Shown: positions 1 through 5,952, counted from the first letter of the stretch. The stretch: 5,952 nt of DNA from Thermomicrobiaceae bacterium (GCA_025966355.1 JAICWZ010000128.1:1-5952); one strand, 5' to 3'. Notes: generated by a model from the letters alone, not told the origin. Translations and numbers: made by a program.

Positions 1-1586
1 ACGTACCGCAGATCGAGATAACGCTCAATGATAATGCGCTCCGGCGGCAAACCTTCGAGCGCCAGCTCGCCCCGGCCGCGCGCGTCCAGTTCAGCGAAGA
101 CCGGCTCAACGACACCGTCCGCCGCGTCGGACGCCACCATGACGGTGCGCACATAATCCTTGAGGATATCGGCCGCCAGCATCCCGAGAGCGGAAAGCAC
201 ACCGGGCGTCGACGGCACAAGCACGCGTGGGATGCGCAGCGCACTCGCCAGCTCACAGGCGTGCAGCGGCCCCGCCCCACCGAACGCGACCAGCGTGAAG
301 AGTCGCGGATCGTGGCCGCGCTCCACCGAGATGACGCGAATCGCGGCTTCCATATTTGCGTTGGCGATGCGCACCATACCAAGCGCCGCTTCCTCGACCG
401 TCGAGCCGAGCCGGTCGGCGATCCGGCCTACCGCTTCCCGCGCCGCCTCGAGCTGCAACGACATGCCGCCGCCGAGGAAGGCATCCGGTATGAGTCGACC
501 CAGGACGACATTGGCGTCCGTCACGGTCGGCTCCGCACCGCCCCGGCCATAGGCGGCCGGACCTGGATCGGCGCCGGCCGAGCGCGGTCCGACGCGCAAG
601 GCGCCACCCGTATCGAACCAGGCGATGCTGCCGCCACCCGCCCCGACGGTGTGAATGTCGATCATCGGCAAGCGCGTCGGGAAATCGCCGATGCTGCCGT
701 CGGTGGTTTCGGCCAATTCTCCGTCGATCAAAGCCACATCGGTCGAAGTGCCGCCCATGTCGAAGGTGATGGCATGTTCGAAGCCGGAGGCGCCTGCGAC
801 ATACGCCGCGCCAACGACGCCGGCCGCCGGTCCGGAGAGGAGCGTCCGGGCTGCTTCGCGTCGTGCCGTCGCCGCAGAGATCGAACCGCCGTTCGACTGC
901 ATAATGCGCAGCGGCGCCTCGCCCGGCAGCGAACGCTCCAATTCACCGAGATAGCGATCCATAATCGGCGCGACGTAGGCGTTGAGCACCACCGTGCTTG
1001 TCCGCTCGTATTCACGAAACTCCGGCAGCACTTCGCTCGATGCCGAGACATGGAAGCCGGCAGCCCGGGCCGCCGCGACCACCGCCTGCTCGTGCGCCGG
1101 ATTGGCGAAGCTGAAGAGGAGGCAGACAGCGACCGAGTCGACTTCGGTCAGCTTCAAGACCGCGATCGCCTCGTCGATCGAATCCAGATCGAGCGACGTC
1201 AGCACGGCGCCGCGTTCGTCCAAGCGTTCACGCACCTCGACGCGCAAGTCACGCGGCACCAGCGGCGGTTCGCGCTCGACCCGCAACGCATAGAGTTTGG
1301 GGCGCGTCTGCCGGCCGATCTCCAGCACATCGCGAAAGCCGGCCGTCGTGATCAGTCCGGTGCGCACACCTTTGCGTTCCAGCACCGCGTTGGTCGCGAC
1401 GGTCGAGCCGTGTACCAGCGCCGCGAGGTCGTCGCCGACGTGCAGCTCACGCAACCCGCGCAGAATCGCCTCGGCCGGATTCCCGGGCGTCGAGAGCACC
1501 TTGTGTACCCGCAAAACGCCATCATCCGACACGACGAAATCGGTAAACGTCCCACCGGTATCGACCCCGACCACGCTCTTCGCCAT
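1..1586 (-). CDS. hyuA: Hydantoinase/5-oxoprolinase family protein HyuA, N-terminal 528 residues (cut by left edge)
   Basis: Reading leftward from the ATG at 1586-1584 gives an uninterrupted frame to the window edge, 528 complete codons. Family hallmarks appear in the expected order: the N-terminal phosphate-binding DTGGTFTD (residues 9-16), HGSTVATN (59-66), MQSNGG (about 230), LSGPAAG (250-256), the second ATPase-type motif FDMGGTSTD (275-283), IHTVGAGGGSIA (311-322), SAGADPGPAAYG (336-347), FGGAGPLHA (435-443), and RYLDLRY (522-528) at the cut end. These place it in the hydantoinase A/oxoprolinase family (Hydant_A_N plus Hydantoinase_A domains), usually about 650-700 residues, so roughly the last fifth is missing. 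Family members are cytoplasmic and couple ATP hydrolysis to opening of 5-oxoproline, hydantoin or related rings, often with a HyuB subunit encoded next door; none is visible here. The ATG at 1597 is out of frame, so 1586 is the natural start. The gene is divergent from an ABC importer. The family is certain; the substrate is not. Confidence 0.95.
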   Translation of the reverse strand, partial: MAKSVVGVDTGGTFTDFVVSDDGVLRVHKVLSTPGNPAEAILRGLRELHVGDDLAALVHGSTVATNAVLERKGVRTGLITTAGFRDVLEIGRQTRPKLYALRVEREPPLVPRDLRVEVRERLDERGAVLTSLDLDSIDEAIAVLKLTEVDSVAVCLLFSFANPAHEQAVVAAARAAGFHVSASSEVLPEFREYERTSTVVLNAYVAPIMDRYLGELERSLPGEAPLRIMQSNGGSISAATARREAARTLLSGPAAGVVGAAYVAGASGFEHAITFDMGGTSTDVALIDGELAETTDGSIGDFPTRLPMIDIHTVGAGGGSIAWFDTGGALRVGPRSAGADPGPAAYGRGGAEPTVTDANVVLGRLIPDAFLGGGMSLQLEAAREAVGRIADRLGSTVEEAALGMVRIANANMEAAIRVISVERGHDPRLFTLVAFGGAGPLHACELASALRIPRVLVPSTPGVLSALGMLAADILKDYVRTVMVASDAADGVVEPVFAELDARGRGELALEGLPPERIIIERYLDLRY

Positions 1587-1638
1587 CGAAATCCCATCTG
1601 CTACCACTTACCCTGGCAGACCCCGTGGCCGCCCGCTT

Positions 1639-1667
1639 AGCATGGCCGAGCCTCGCCGCGATTTCAA
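1639..1667 (-). promoter_or_regulatory. Candidate sigma70-type promoter for hyuA
   Basis: On the minus strand, TTGAAA (1667-1662, five of six matches to the -35 consensus) is followed after 17 bp by CATGCT (1644-1639), a weak -10. Transcription would start near 1632 and leave a leader of about 45 nt before the hyuA ATG at 1586. The position is sensible but the -10 is poor, so this is a tentative call. A GATAAT -10-like hexamer at 1757-1752 on the same strand lacks a good -35 partner. Confidence 0.28.
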
Positions 1668-1738
1668 GCACGATTGGGCCCGCTCGGCTGCGCTGGGAGC
1701 GAAACGATCAGAACGACCACGAGCACGGCTATTGTTCA

Positions 1739-1750
1739 GGTCATCTGACC
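1739..1750. promoter_or_regulatory. Operator-like inverted repeat next to the importer promoter
   Basis: GGTCA-TC-TGACC is a perfect inverted repeat with 5-bp arms and a 2-bp centre. It ends 8 bp before the TTGACA hexamer at 1759-1764, so it would be centred near -49 relative to the predicted start site, a usual place for an activator or a promoter-proximal regulator. It also lies between the two divergent genes. Read on the other strand it resembles the TGGTC...GACC layout of GntR-type operators, but regulator assignment is speculative. Confidence 0.45.
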
Positions 1751-1758
1751 AATTATCC

Positions 1759-1787
1759 TTGACATCCCGGACGTTGGGCTCTACAGT
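1759..1787 (+). promoter_or_regulatory. Sigma70-type promoter for the importer operon
   Basis: A perfect -35 hexamer TTGACA (1759-1764), an optimal 17-bp spacer (1765-1781) and TACAGT (1782-1787, four of six matches to TATAAT) form the best promoter visible in the window. It points toward the binding-protein gene. Transcription would start at about 1794, giving an unusually long leader of about 310 nt before the ATG at 2106. No better promoter was found closer to that gene. Confidence 0.65.
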
Positions 1788-1881
1788 GGCTTCGGTTTAC
1801 TGGAAATAGCTGCTCTTTCAGAAAGCACGACCGTTTGTTTTGCCGGATCATTTGGTGATGACCGGGCGGATCAGTCCTTCG

Positions 1882-1938
1882 GCGACTCGTGGTTCGGACC
1901 GACTCTGCGTGCCGCAGGCCGGCCGCCGGGTGAGTCGC
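1882..1938 (+). other. Potential stem-loop in the 5' leader of the binding-protein mRNA
   Basis: GCGACTC (1882-1888) is exactly complementary to GAGTCGC (1932-1938), and two G-U pairs (1889/1931, 1890/1930) extend the stem to 9 bp. The enclosed segment is itself GC-rich with palindromic CCGG and GGCC stretches, so it could fold into a multi-arm structure. It falls inside the predicted leader. There is no following U-run, and it matches no riboswitch family I recognise. In GC-rich DNA a 7-bp match can arise by chance. Confidence 0.3.
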
Positions 1939-2067
1939 GCTCGTGGCGTAAAGTCGACCGAGTTCAGACGGACGCTGCGTCGTGCGCGGTTGGTTTGAGC
2001 GTGTGAGGAAATGCTGAGAGCGAGGTGAGCGTCGCGTCGGAGCGGAGAGCCGAATTGACCTGATTCC

Positions 2068-2109
2068 ATGCTCATCATTTCGGATCTTGAAACGAGGGGG
2101 AGTTTATGA
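2068..2109 (+). CDS. Possible 13-codon leader ORF overlapping the binding-protein start
   Basis: ATG at 2068 opens a frame encoding MLIISDLETRGSL that stops at TGA 2107-2109. That stop overlaps the binding-protein ATG (2106-2108) in the ATGA arrangement typical of translationally coupled genes, and the binding-protein ribosome binding site lies inside the small ORF. There is no strong Shine-Dalgarno sequence ahead of 2068, which argues against efficient translation. The peptide matches nothing I recognise and the overlap may be chance. Confidence 0.25.
   Translation: MLIISDLETRGSL
2094..2102 (+). promoter_or_regulatory. Ribosome binding site of the binding-protein gene
   Basis: GAGGGGGAG is a strong purine-rich Shine-Dalgarno stretch a few bases ahead of the ATG at 2106. 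It supports 2106 as the start, which is also required to keep the twin-arginine motif in the protein. Confidence 0.8.
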
Positions 2110-3929
2110 AACGAGCGAAGCACCAGAAGGACAGCGCCGCGACCGGCGGCGAGACCGCGGACAGTCCCCGTTTCTTCGTCGTTGGCCGGCAGGTATCGCG
2201 CCGTGACTTCTTGCGTATGAGCGGCGGCGTAGCCGGCTTTGCGGCGGTGCAGGCGCTCCTGGCCGCCTGCGGCGGCGGCTCGAGTGACAAGACACCGGCC
2301 GCCAGCTCCGCCAGCTCCGCCAGCAGTTCCGGTGGCAGCACCGCGGCGAGCGGTTCGTCGACTGCGGCGTCGACCAGCAATTCGGCCTCGCCCGCCGCGT
2401 CGGGAAGCACGAAGGGAACTGCCAAGCTGGTCAACGGTGGCGGCACACCGCCCGGTTCAGCCAGCGGCGAACTCAAGATCGCCCTGCAGTTCGACCCAAC
2501 CAGCCTCGATCCGCTCGATACCTACTCGCTGAACAACGGTCGCTGGGCGGATAACGTCTTTAGCCCGCTCGTCTGGCGCGACACGAATCTCGTTCTCTAC
2601 GACGGCAAGAATGGCAATCCCGCGCCATCGGACGGCTACGGACTCGCCGAATCGTGGAACTACAGCGACGACAAGACGCTGGAAATGAAGCTGCGCACCG
2701 GAGTCACCTTCCACGACGGCGAGAAGTTCAGCGCCGACAGCGTCAAGGCGACCTTCACCCGTCTCCTCGATCCCGCCAGCAAATCGCCGCAAACGTTCAA
2801 TTACACGGCGATTGAATCGGTCGAGGTAGTCGACGATCAGACCGTTCGCTTCCATTTCAACGCGGTCGATCCGGTGATGATCACCAAACTGGCCGGGTAC
2901 GGCGGACTGATCGTCCCGGTCGACGCGATCAAGGACGACCAGAAATTCAGCACCGTCACCTCGCCCGGCACCGGTCCGTACAAGACGACGGAATACGTGA
3001 AAGATGATCATCTGACGCTGGAAGCCTGGGACGGCTACTGGGGCAAACAGAAGCCGCTCATCCAGAAGCTGACCTACCGCATTATCCCGGACGACAACAC
3101 GCGCCTTTCGGAGTTCCTGGCCGGCTCGATCGATGTCCTGACGCTCAACGTCAGCCAGGCGGACGCCGCCAAGGGAAATCCGAATCTCTCGGTCGTCGAT
3201 ATCGGCGTCCCAACCGTCTCCGGTCTGCGGCTCGACTGTTCCAAAGCACCGACCAACAACAAGAACGTGCGCATGGCAATTGCCCACGCCATCGATCTCG
3301 ACACCATCATCTCGACCATCCTCGGCGGATATGCCAAGGCGGTCGGTGTCTGGCAGAGCCCCTTCTCCTTCGGTTACGAGGAGATCGCGCCGTATACGTT
3401 CGATCCGGACAAGGCGAAGAAGGCGCTCAGCGATTCCGGCGTGTCGACGCCGGTGAAGCTCACCTACGACGTCATCGGCTCTGACACGCAGGCTAAGGAA
3501 ATGTCCGATGCCATCAAGGACATGCTCAACACCGTTGGCTTCGACGTGAGCGTGGAGTTGCACGATTCGGCGACCTACTACGACGATTACGTCGCGGGCA
3601 AGCTCGGCAATATCGTGCCGTTCGGCTGGGGTGGCTGGACGCTCGATTATGACAACACCTACTACTCGATGTACTACACCAAGCAGTCGTACAACCCGAG
3701 CTATTCAAACCCCGATCTCGACAAGCTGCTCGATCAGGAGCGTGGCACGCTCGACCAGGCGAAACGTCTCGACGTCGCCAAGCAGGCGAACAAGATGATC
3801 TACGACGATTACGTCGACGTGGCGCTCTACCAGAACACCTACATCTGGGGCGTCAGCAGCAAGGTCCAGAACTTCTCGATCCCGCCGGACGAGCGGCTCT
3901 GGTGGGTGGGAGCCTGGGTCAAGAGCTAG
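2106..3929 (+). CDS. Peptide/nickel-type ABC transporter substrate-binding lipoprotein (Tat signal)
   Basis: This 607-residue protein is the extracytoplasmic solute receptor of the importer (SBP_bac_5 family, DppA/OppA type). A 30-residue hydrophilic start leads to the twin-arginine motif SRRDFLR (31-37), a hydrophobic stretch (about 39-52), and the lipobox LAAC with acylated Cys55, so it should be exported folded by Tat and lipid-anchored. Residues 56-120 are a Ser/Ala/Gly/Thr-rich tether. The ligand-binding domain spans about 121-600 and shows the family signature LRTGVTFHDGEKFSADSV (196-213), GTGPYK (288-293) and the DPDKAKKALSDSG segment (433-445). The long N-region and tether explain why it exceeds E. 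coli DppA (about 535 residues). It heads the operon, ahead of two permease genes, behind a strong promoter. The ligand class (peptide, cyclic amide, nickel chelate) cannot be read from the sequence; the neighbouring hyuA favours an amide-type solute by inference only. Confidence 0.96.
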   Translation: MKRAKHQKDSAATGGETADSPRFFVVGRQVSRRDFLRMSGGVAGFAAVQALLAACGGGSSDKTPAASSASSASSSGGSTAASGSSTAASTSNSASPAASGSTKGTAKLVNGGGTPPGSASGELKIALQFDPTSLDPLDTYSLNNGRWADNVFSPLVWRDTNLVLYDGKNGNPAPSDGYGLAESWNYSDDKTLEMKLRTGVTFHDGEKFSADSVKATFTRLLDPASKSPQTFNYTAIESVEVVDDQTVRFHFNAVDPVMITKLAGYGGLIVPVDAIKDDQKFSTVTSPGTGPYKTTEYVKDDHLTLEAWDGYWGKQKPLIQKLTYRIIPDDNTRLSEFLAGSIDVLTLNVSQADAAKGNPNLSVVDIGVPTVSGLRLDCSKAPTNNKNVRMAIAHAIDLDTIISTILGGYAKAVGVWQSPFSFGYEEIAPYTFDPDKAKKALSDSGVSTPVKLTYDVIGSDTQAKEMSDAIKDMLNTVGFDVSVELHDSATYYDDYVAGKLGNIVPFGWGGWTLDYDNTYYSMYYTKQSYNPSYSNPDLDKLLDQERGTLDQAKRLDVAKQANKMIYDDYVDVALYQNTYIWGVSSKVQNFSIPPDERLWWVGAWVKS

Positions 3930-3947
3930 CAGCCAGCTCGCATCGGA

Positions 3948-3964
3948 TTGACATTGGTCGTCAA
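3948..3964 (+). repeat. Small inverted repeat after the binding-protein gene
   Basis: TTGAC (3948-3952) and GTCAA (3960-3964) form 5-bp arms around a 7-nt loop, one base before the much stronger hairpin at 3966-3990. Alone it is weak; together they give two tandem stem-loops in the intercistronic gap. Confidence 0.35.
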
Positions 3965-3965
3965 C

Positions 3966-3990
3966 GGCGGGGATGAGCTTCGTCCCCGCC
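3966..3990 (+). other. Strong intercistronic hairpin between binding protein and permease genes
   Basis: GGCGGGGA (3966-3973) pairs perfectly with TCCCCGCC (3983-3990). A G-U pair and two further pairs extend it to an 11-bp stem closing a 3-nt loop (GCT, 3977-3979). No T-run follows, so it is not a classical intrinsic terminator. In binding-protein importer operons such a structure commonly protects the upstream mRNA from 3' decay or partly stops transcription, giving more receptor than permease; that role is inferred here from position. Confidence 0.65.
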
Positions 3991-4015
3991 AGCACGAAGG
4001 GTAGCCCGCCGGGAC

Positions 4016-4951
4016 ATGACGCGGTATATCATCCGCCGCTTGCTCTACTCGATTCTGGTCCTCTGGGGTGTCACGCTCATCGTCTTCATCGCCTTGCGAC
4101 TCTCCGGCGATCCGGCGCAGCTTCTGCTGGCGCAGGGGAACCCGACCAAAGAGGATATCGCGGCGCTACGGCACTCGATGCATCTCGATGAACCGCTCTA
4201 CGAGCAGTACATCAGCTTCGTGACCCACGCCGTGCGCGGTGATTTCGGCACGTCACTCCGCCTAAAAACGCCCGCGTTCCGCGAGGTGATGTCGCGTATG
4301 GGCGCGACGCTGGAACTCGCGATCGCCGCCTACATCTTTGCCCTGCTGATCGCGGTGCCGACCGGCATCATCTCGGCCGCGCGGCGCGGCGGCATCGTCG
4401 ATTTTTTCAGCCGGCTGATCAGCCTGATCGGCGTCTCCATCCCGAACTTCTGGCTTGGACTGATGCTCATCCTTCTCTTCGGCGTGCGCCTCAAGTGGCT
4501 GCCTGTCTCGGGACGCGGCGAAGGCTTGCACCAGAGCCTGGAGGCGCTGGTGATGCCGGCCGTGACGCTCGGCGTCGTCTTTGCCGGTACGCTCACGCGC
4601 CTGCTCCGTTCCAGCATGATCGATGTCTTGCAGGCCGATTATGTCCGGACCGCACGGGCGAAGGGACTTGGCGAATCGAAGATCCTGCTCCGGCACGCCA
4701 TGCGCAACGCGCTCATCCCAGTGGTGACGCTGGCCGGTTTGCAGATCGGCTTTTTGCTCGGCGGTGCCGTGATTGTCGAAGTCGTCTTCTCCTGGCCCGG
4801 CGTCGGGCGACTCGTGATCGACTCGATTAATGCGCGCGATTACCCGGTCGTGCAGGCGTCGGTGACGCTGCTCGCCAGCATCTTGATTCTTGCCAATCTC
4901 GCGGTCGACCTGCTCTATAGCTTCCTCGATCCACGGATTCAGTACTCGTGA
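4016..4951 (+). CDS. dppB: Dpp/Opp-family ABC transporter permease, DppB type
   Basis: This 311-residue inner-membrane protein is one half of the importer's channel. It begins MTRYIIRRLLYSILVLWGVT, the typical DppB-type opening with a first membrane span at about 9-28. Then comes a soluble stretch containing GDFGTSLR (75-82), and five further hydrophobic segments at about 99-119, 134-158, 178-197, 232-258 and 278-303. The cytoplasmic EAA loop, which docks to the ATPases, is at 208-236 with the core ARAKGLG (213-219). VVFSWPGVGRL (256-266) and the C-terminal DLLYSFLDPRI (298-308) are further family signatures. Length and topology are normal for the family. The start is the first ATG in a good position, with GAAGGG at 3996-4001 somewhat distant and GGGA almost adjacent, so its ribosome binding site is mediocre. 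The symbol is a family-level name; substrate is unknown. Confidence 0.95.
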   Translation: MTRYIIRRLLYSILVLWGVTLIVFIALRLSGDPAQLLLAQGNPTKEDIAALRHSMHLDEPLYEQYISFVTHAVRGDFGTSLRLKTPAFREVMSRMGATLELAIAAYIFALLIAVPTGIISAARRGGIVDFFSRLISLIGVSIPNFWLGLMLILLFGVRLKWLPVSGRGEGLHQSLEALVMPAVTLGVVFAGTLTRLLRSSMIDVLQADYVRTARAKGLGESKILLRHAMRNALIPVVTLAGLQIGFLLGGAVIVEVVFSWPGVGRLVIDSINARDYPVVQASVTLLASILILANLAVDLLYSFLDPRIQYS

Positions 4952-4962
4952 TCGCACGACCC

Positions 4963-4968
4963 GGAGGG
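4963..4968 (+). promoter_or_regulatory. Ribosome binding site that fixes the GTG start of the second permease
   Basis: GGAGGG lies 8 nt before the GTG at 4977. This decides the start: the upstream in-frame ATG at 4890 would overlap the first permease by 62 nt and add 29 residues unlike the family. Confidence 0.85.
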
Positions 4969-4976
4969 AATCGGAC

Positions 4977-5888
4977 GTGACCGCATTGCAGCTCGACAAC
5001 GCCCTGCTCAAGGCTCGCGGCAAAGCGCGCGCCTGGCGCTATCGTTGGTGGGGCCGCTTTCTGACCGACCCTTCGGCGCTCTTCGGCGGCATCATCATCT
5101 TGCTCATGGTTATCTCGGCAATCGGCGCGCCGGTGCTGGCGCCGGATAACCCGAACAAGACCAGCCTGCGCGAACGGAACACACCGCCCGCCTGGGAAGC
5201 GAAAGGCTCAACGGCGCACCTGCTCGGTACCGATCCGGTCGGCCGTGATCTGCTGAGCCGCCTGATTTACGGCGCGCGCATCTCCCTGTTCATCGGCCTC
5301 TCGGTAACGATCCTCGCCTCGTTCTTCGGCATCTTGCTCGGCCTGCTGGCCGGCTATTACGAGTCGTGGATCGAAGAGATCATCATGCGCGTTGCCGACC
5401 TCTTTCTGGCGTTCCCCTTCATCTTGCTCGCCATCACGATCATCGCCGTGCTCGGCGCCGGGCTGTTGAACCTTATTCTGGTGTTGGTCGTCACCGGCTG
5501 GGTGCAATACGCACGTCTCGTCCGTGGCCAGGCGCTCTCCGTCAAGCAGAATCAATACGTCGATGCGGCGCGGGTCGCCGGGGCATCGGGCGGTCGCATT
5601 CTGACGAAGCACATCCTGCCGAACGTGGCCGCCTCGGTCATCGTGCTCGCCACGCTACAGGTTGCATTCGTCCTGCTCACCGAAGCAGCGCTCAGCTTCC
5701 TTGGTCTCGGAGTCAACCCGTCGATCCCAACCTGGGGCTCAATGGTCAACGACGGCCGCCTCTACATCTACAATGCCTGGTGGGTCATCACCTTTCCCGG
5801 CCTTGCCATCATGATCGCCGTGCTGGGGATTAATATGGTCGGCGACTGGCTGCGTGACGTGCTCGATCCGACACTGCGCACAATCTAG
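4977..5888 (+). CDS. dppC: Dpp/Opp-family ABC transporter permease, DppC type (GTG start)
   Basis: This 303-residue inner-membrane protein pairs with the preceding permease to form the channel. A cytoplasmic N-terminus (1-33) precedes the first span (about 34-54). The external segment carries the DppC signature HLLGTDPVGRDLLSRLIYGAR (81-101). Further hydrophobic spans lie at about 103-126, 141-160, 162-178, 217-240 and 268-290. The EAA loop that contacts the ATPase is at 193-217 (core VDAARVAGASGGRIL), followed by the family stretch ALSFLGLGV...PTWGSMVNDGR (238-261). The protein ends VGDWLRDVLDPTLR, as usual. It starts 25 nt after the upstream stop and is clearly in the same operon. The ATPase genes that normally follow are not in the window. 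The symbol is family-level. Confidence 0.95.
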   Translation: MTALQLDNALLKARGKARAWRYRWWGRFLTDPSALFGGIIILLMVISAIGAPVLAPDNPNKTSLRERNTPPAWEAKGSTAHLLGTDPVGRDLLSRLIYGARISLFIGLSVTILASFFGILLGLLAGYYESWIEEIIMRVADLFLAFPFILLAITIIAVLGAGLLNLILVLVVTGWVQYARLVRGQALSVKQNQYVDAARVAGASGGRILTKHILPNVAASVIVLATLQVAFVLLTEAALSFLGLGVNPSIPTWGSMVNDGRLYIYNAWWVITFPGLAIMIAVLGINMVGDWLRDVLDPTLRTI

Positions 5889-5952
5889 CCCCGCCGCTCT
5901 CTGTGCTATCCTGCCCACGAGCCGGGCACGCATCCAGCGTGCATATCAATCG
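5889..5952. other. Intergenic tail after the permease genes, with a GCACGC/GCGTGC inverted repeat
   Basis: The last 64 bases hold no supportable gene. GCACGC (5926-5931) and GCGTGC (5937-5942) form a perfect 6-bp inverted repeat around 5 nt. No T-run follows before the window ends, so a terminator is not established; an operator or small hairpin is equally possible. TGCTATCCT (5904-5912 region) resembles an extended -10 element but has no -35 partner. Confidence 0.35.

Larger units (their letters stand above)
1587..2105. other. Divergent intergenic region (519 bp) between hyuA and the importer operon
   Basis: This stretch separates two divergently read genes and holds no convincing protein gene. 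The left part (about 1587-1738) should contain the hyuA promoter and short leader. The middle (1739-1787) holds a perfect 5-bp-arm inverted repeat followed by a near-consensus rightward promoter. The right part (about 1795-2105) would be a roughly 310-nt 5' leader for the binding-protein mRNA. Frames through it give only short, arginine-rich or low-quality peptides, apart from a 13-codon ORF abutting the next gene. I recognise no riboswitch or T-box consensus, and there is no tRNA-like or transposon end sequence. Confidence 0.8.

Noticed and set aside
261..1640. A 459-codon open frame on the plus strand
   Set aside because: It lies antisense to hyuA, whose frame carries all the family motifs. 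Its product is Arg/His/Asp-rich with no recognisable domain, as expected of a shadow frame in GC-rich coding DNA.
1858..1998. A 46-codon plus-strand frame in the leader, beginning MTGRISPS
   Set aside because: It is strongly basic with no strong Shine-Dalgarno and with codon use unlike the neighbouring genes. It is most likely chance.
2011..2028. A 5-codon frame MLRAR after GAGGAA
   Set aside because: The purine stretch directly touches the ATG, so spacing is wrong for initiation, and five codons carry no evidence.
1587..2105. CRISPR array, insertion sequence, tRNA or a known riboswitch in the divergent region
   Set aside because: No regular direct repeats, transposase fragment, tRNA fold or recognised aptamer or T-box consensus is visible on either strand.
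1848..2123. A 91-codon minus-strand frame in the divergent region
   Set aside because: It has no motif, is rich in Arg and Ser, lacks a convincing ribosome binding site and begins inside the binding-protein gene.
2457..3563. A 368-codon open frame on the minus strand
   Set aside because: It is antisense to the well-supported binding-protein gene, and its composition is that of a codon-bias shadow.
3948..3976. TTGACA at 3948 as a promoter for the permease genes
   Set aside because: A 17-bp spacer leads to GGATGA, a poor -10, and the site lies within the stem-loop region. Operon read-through is the simpler reading.
4890..4976. An upstream ATG start (4890) for the second permease
   Set aside because: It would overlap the first permease and add 29 atypical residues, whereas the GTG at 4977 has a well-spaced GGAGGG and gives a normal DppC-type N-terminus.

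Overview
The window is high-GC and gene-dense. It reads as a divergent metabolic/transport locus: a hydantoinase/5-oxoprolinase (HyuA-type) gene points left and runs off the left edge, and a three-gene peptide/nickel-type (Dpp/Opp family) ABC importer operon points right. The organism cannot be fixed from these genes. A very GC-rich third codon position, a Tat-exported lipoprotein binding protein with a Ser/Ala-rich tether, and a GTG start fit a high-GC bacterium such as a Thermomicrobia-like Chloroflexota or an actinobacterium. That placement is inference.

Layout. Positions 1-1586 (minus strand) hold the first 528 codons of a HyuA-family protein; its C-terminus, and any hyuB partner, would lie beyond the left edge. 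Positions 1587-2105 are a 519-bp divergent intergenic region. It contains a near-consensus sigma70-type promoter facing right (TTGACA, 17 bp, TACAGT), a perfect inverted repeat just upstream of it, a weaker candidate promoter for hyuA, and about 310 nt of apparent 5' leader before the next gene. Positions 2106-3929 encode the solute-binding lipoprotein. After an 86-bp gap with a strong hairpin come the first permease (4016-4951) and then, 25 nt later, the second permease (GTG start, 4977-5888). The last 64 bp hold a small inverted repeat and no gene that I can support.

How it fits together. The binding protein should capture a peptide-like or cyclic-amide solute outside the membrane and hand it to the DppB/DppC-type permease pair. 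The two ATPase subunits (DppD/DppF type) are not in the window and would be expected to the right. HyuA-family enzymes use ATP to open lactam or imide rings such as 5-oxoproline or hydantoins. Placement next to a Dpp-type importer suggests import and catabolism of such compounds, but the substrate is not readable from the sequence.

I did not find an undescribed system. The parts most worth a second look are non-coding: the operator-like palindrome at the promoter, the long leader with a 13-codon ORF whose stop overlaps the binding-protein start, and the intercistronic hairpin.
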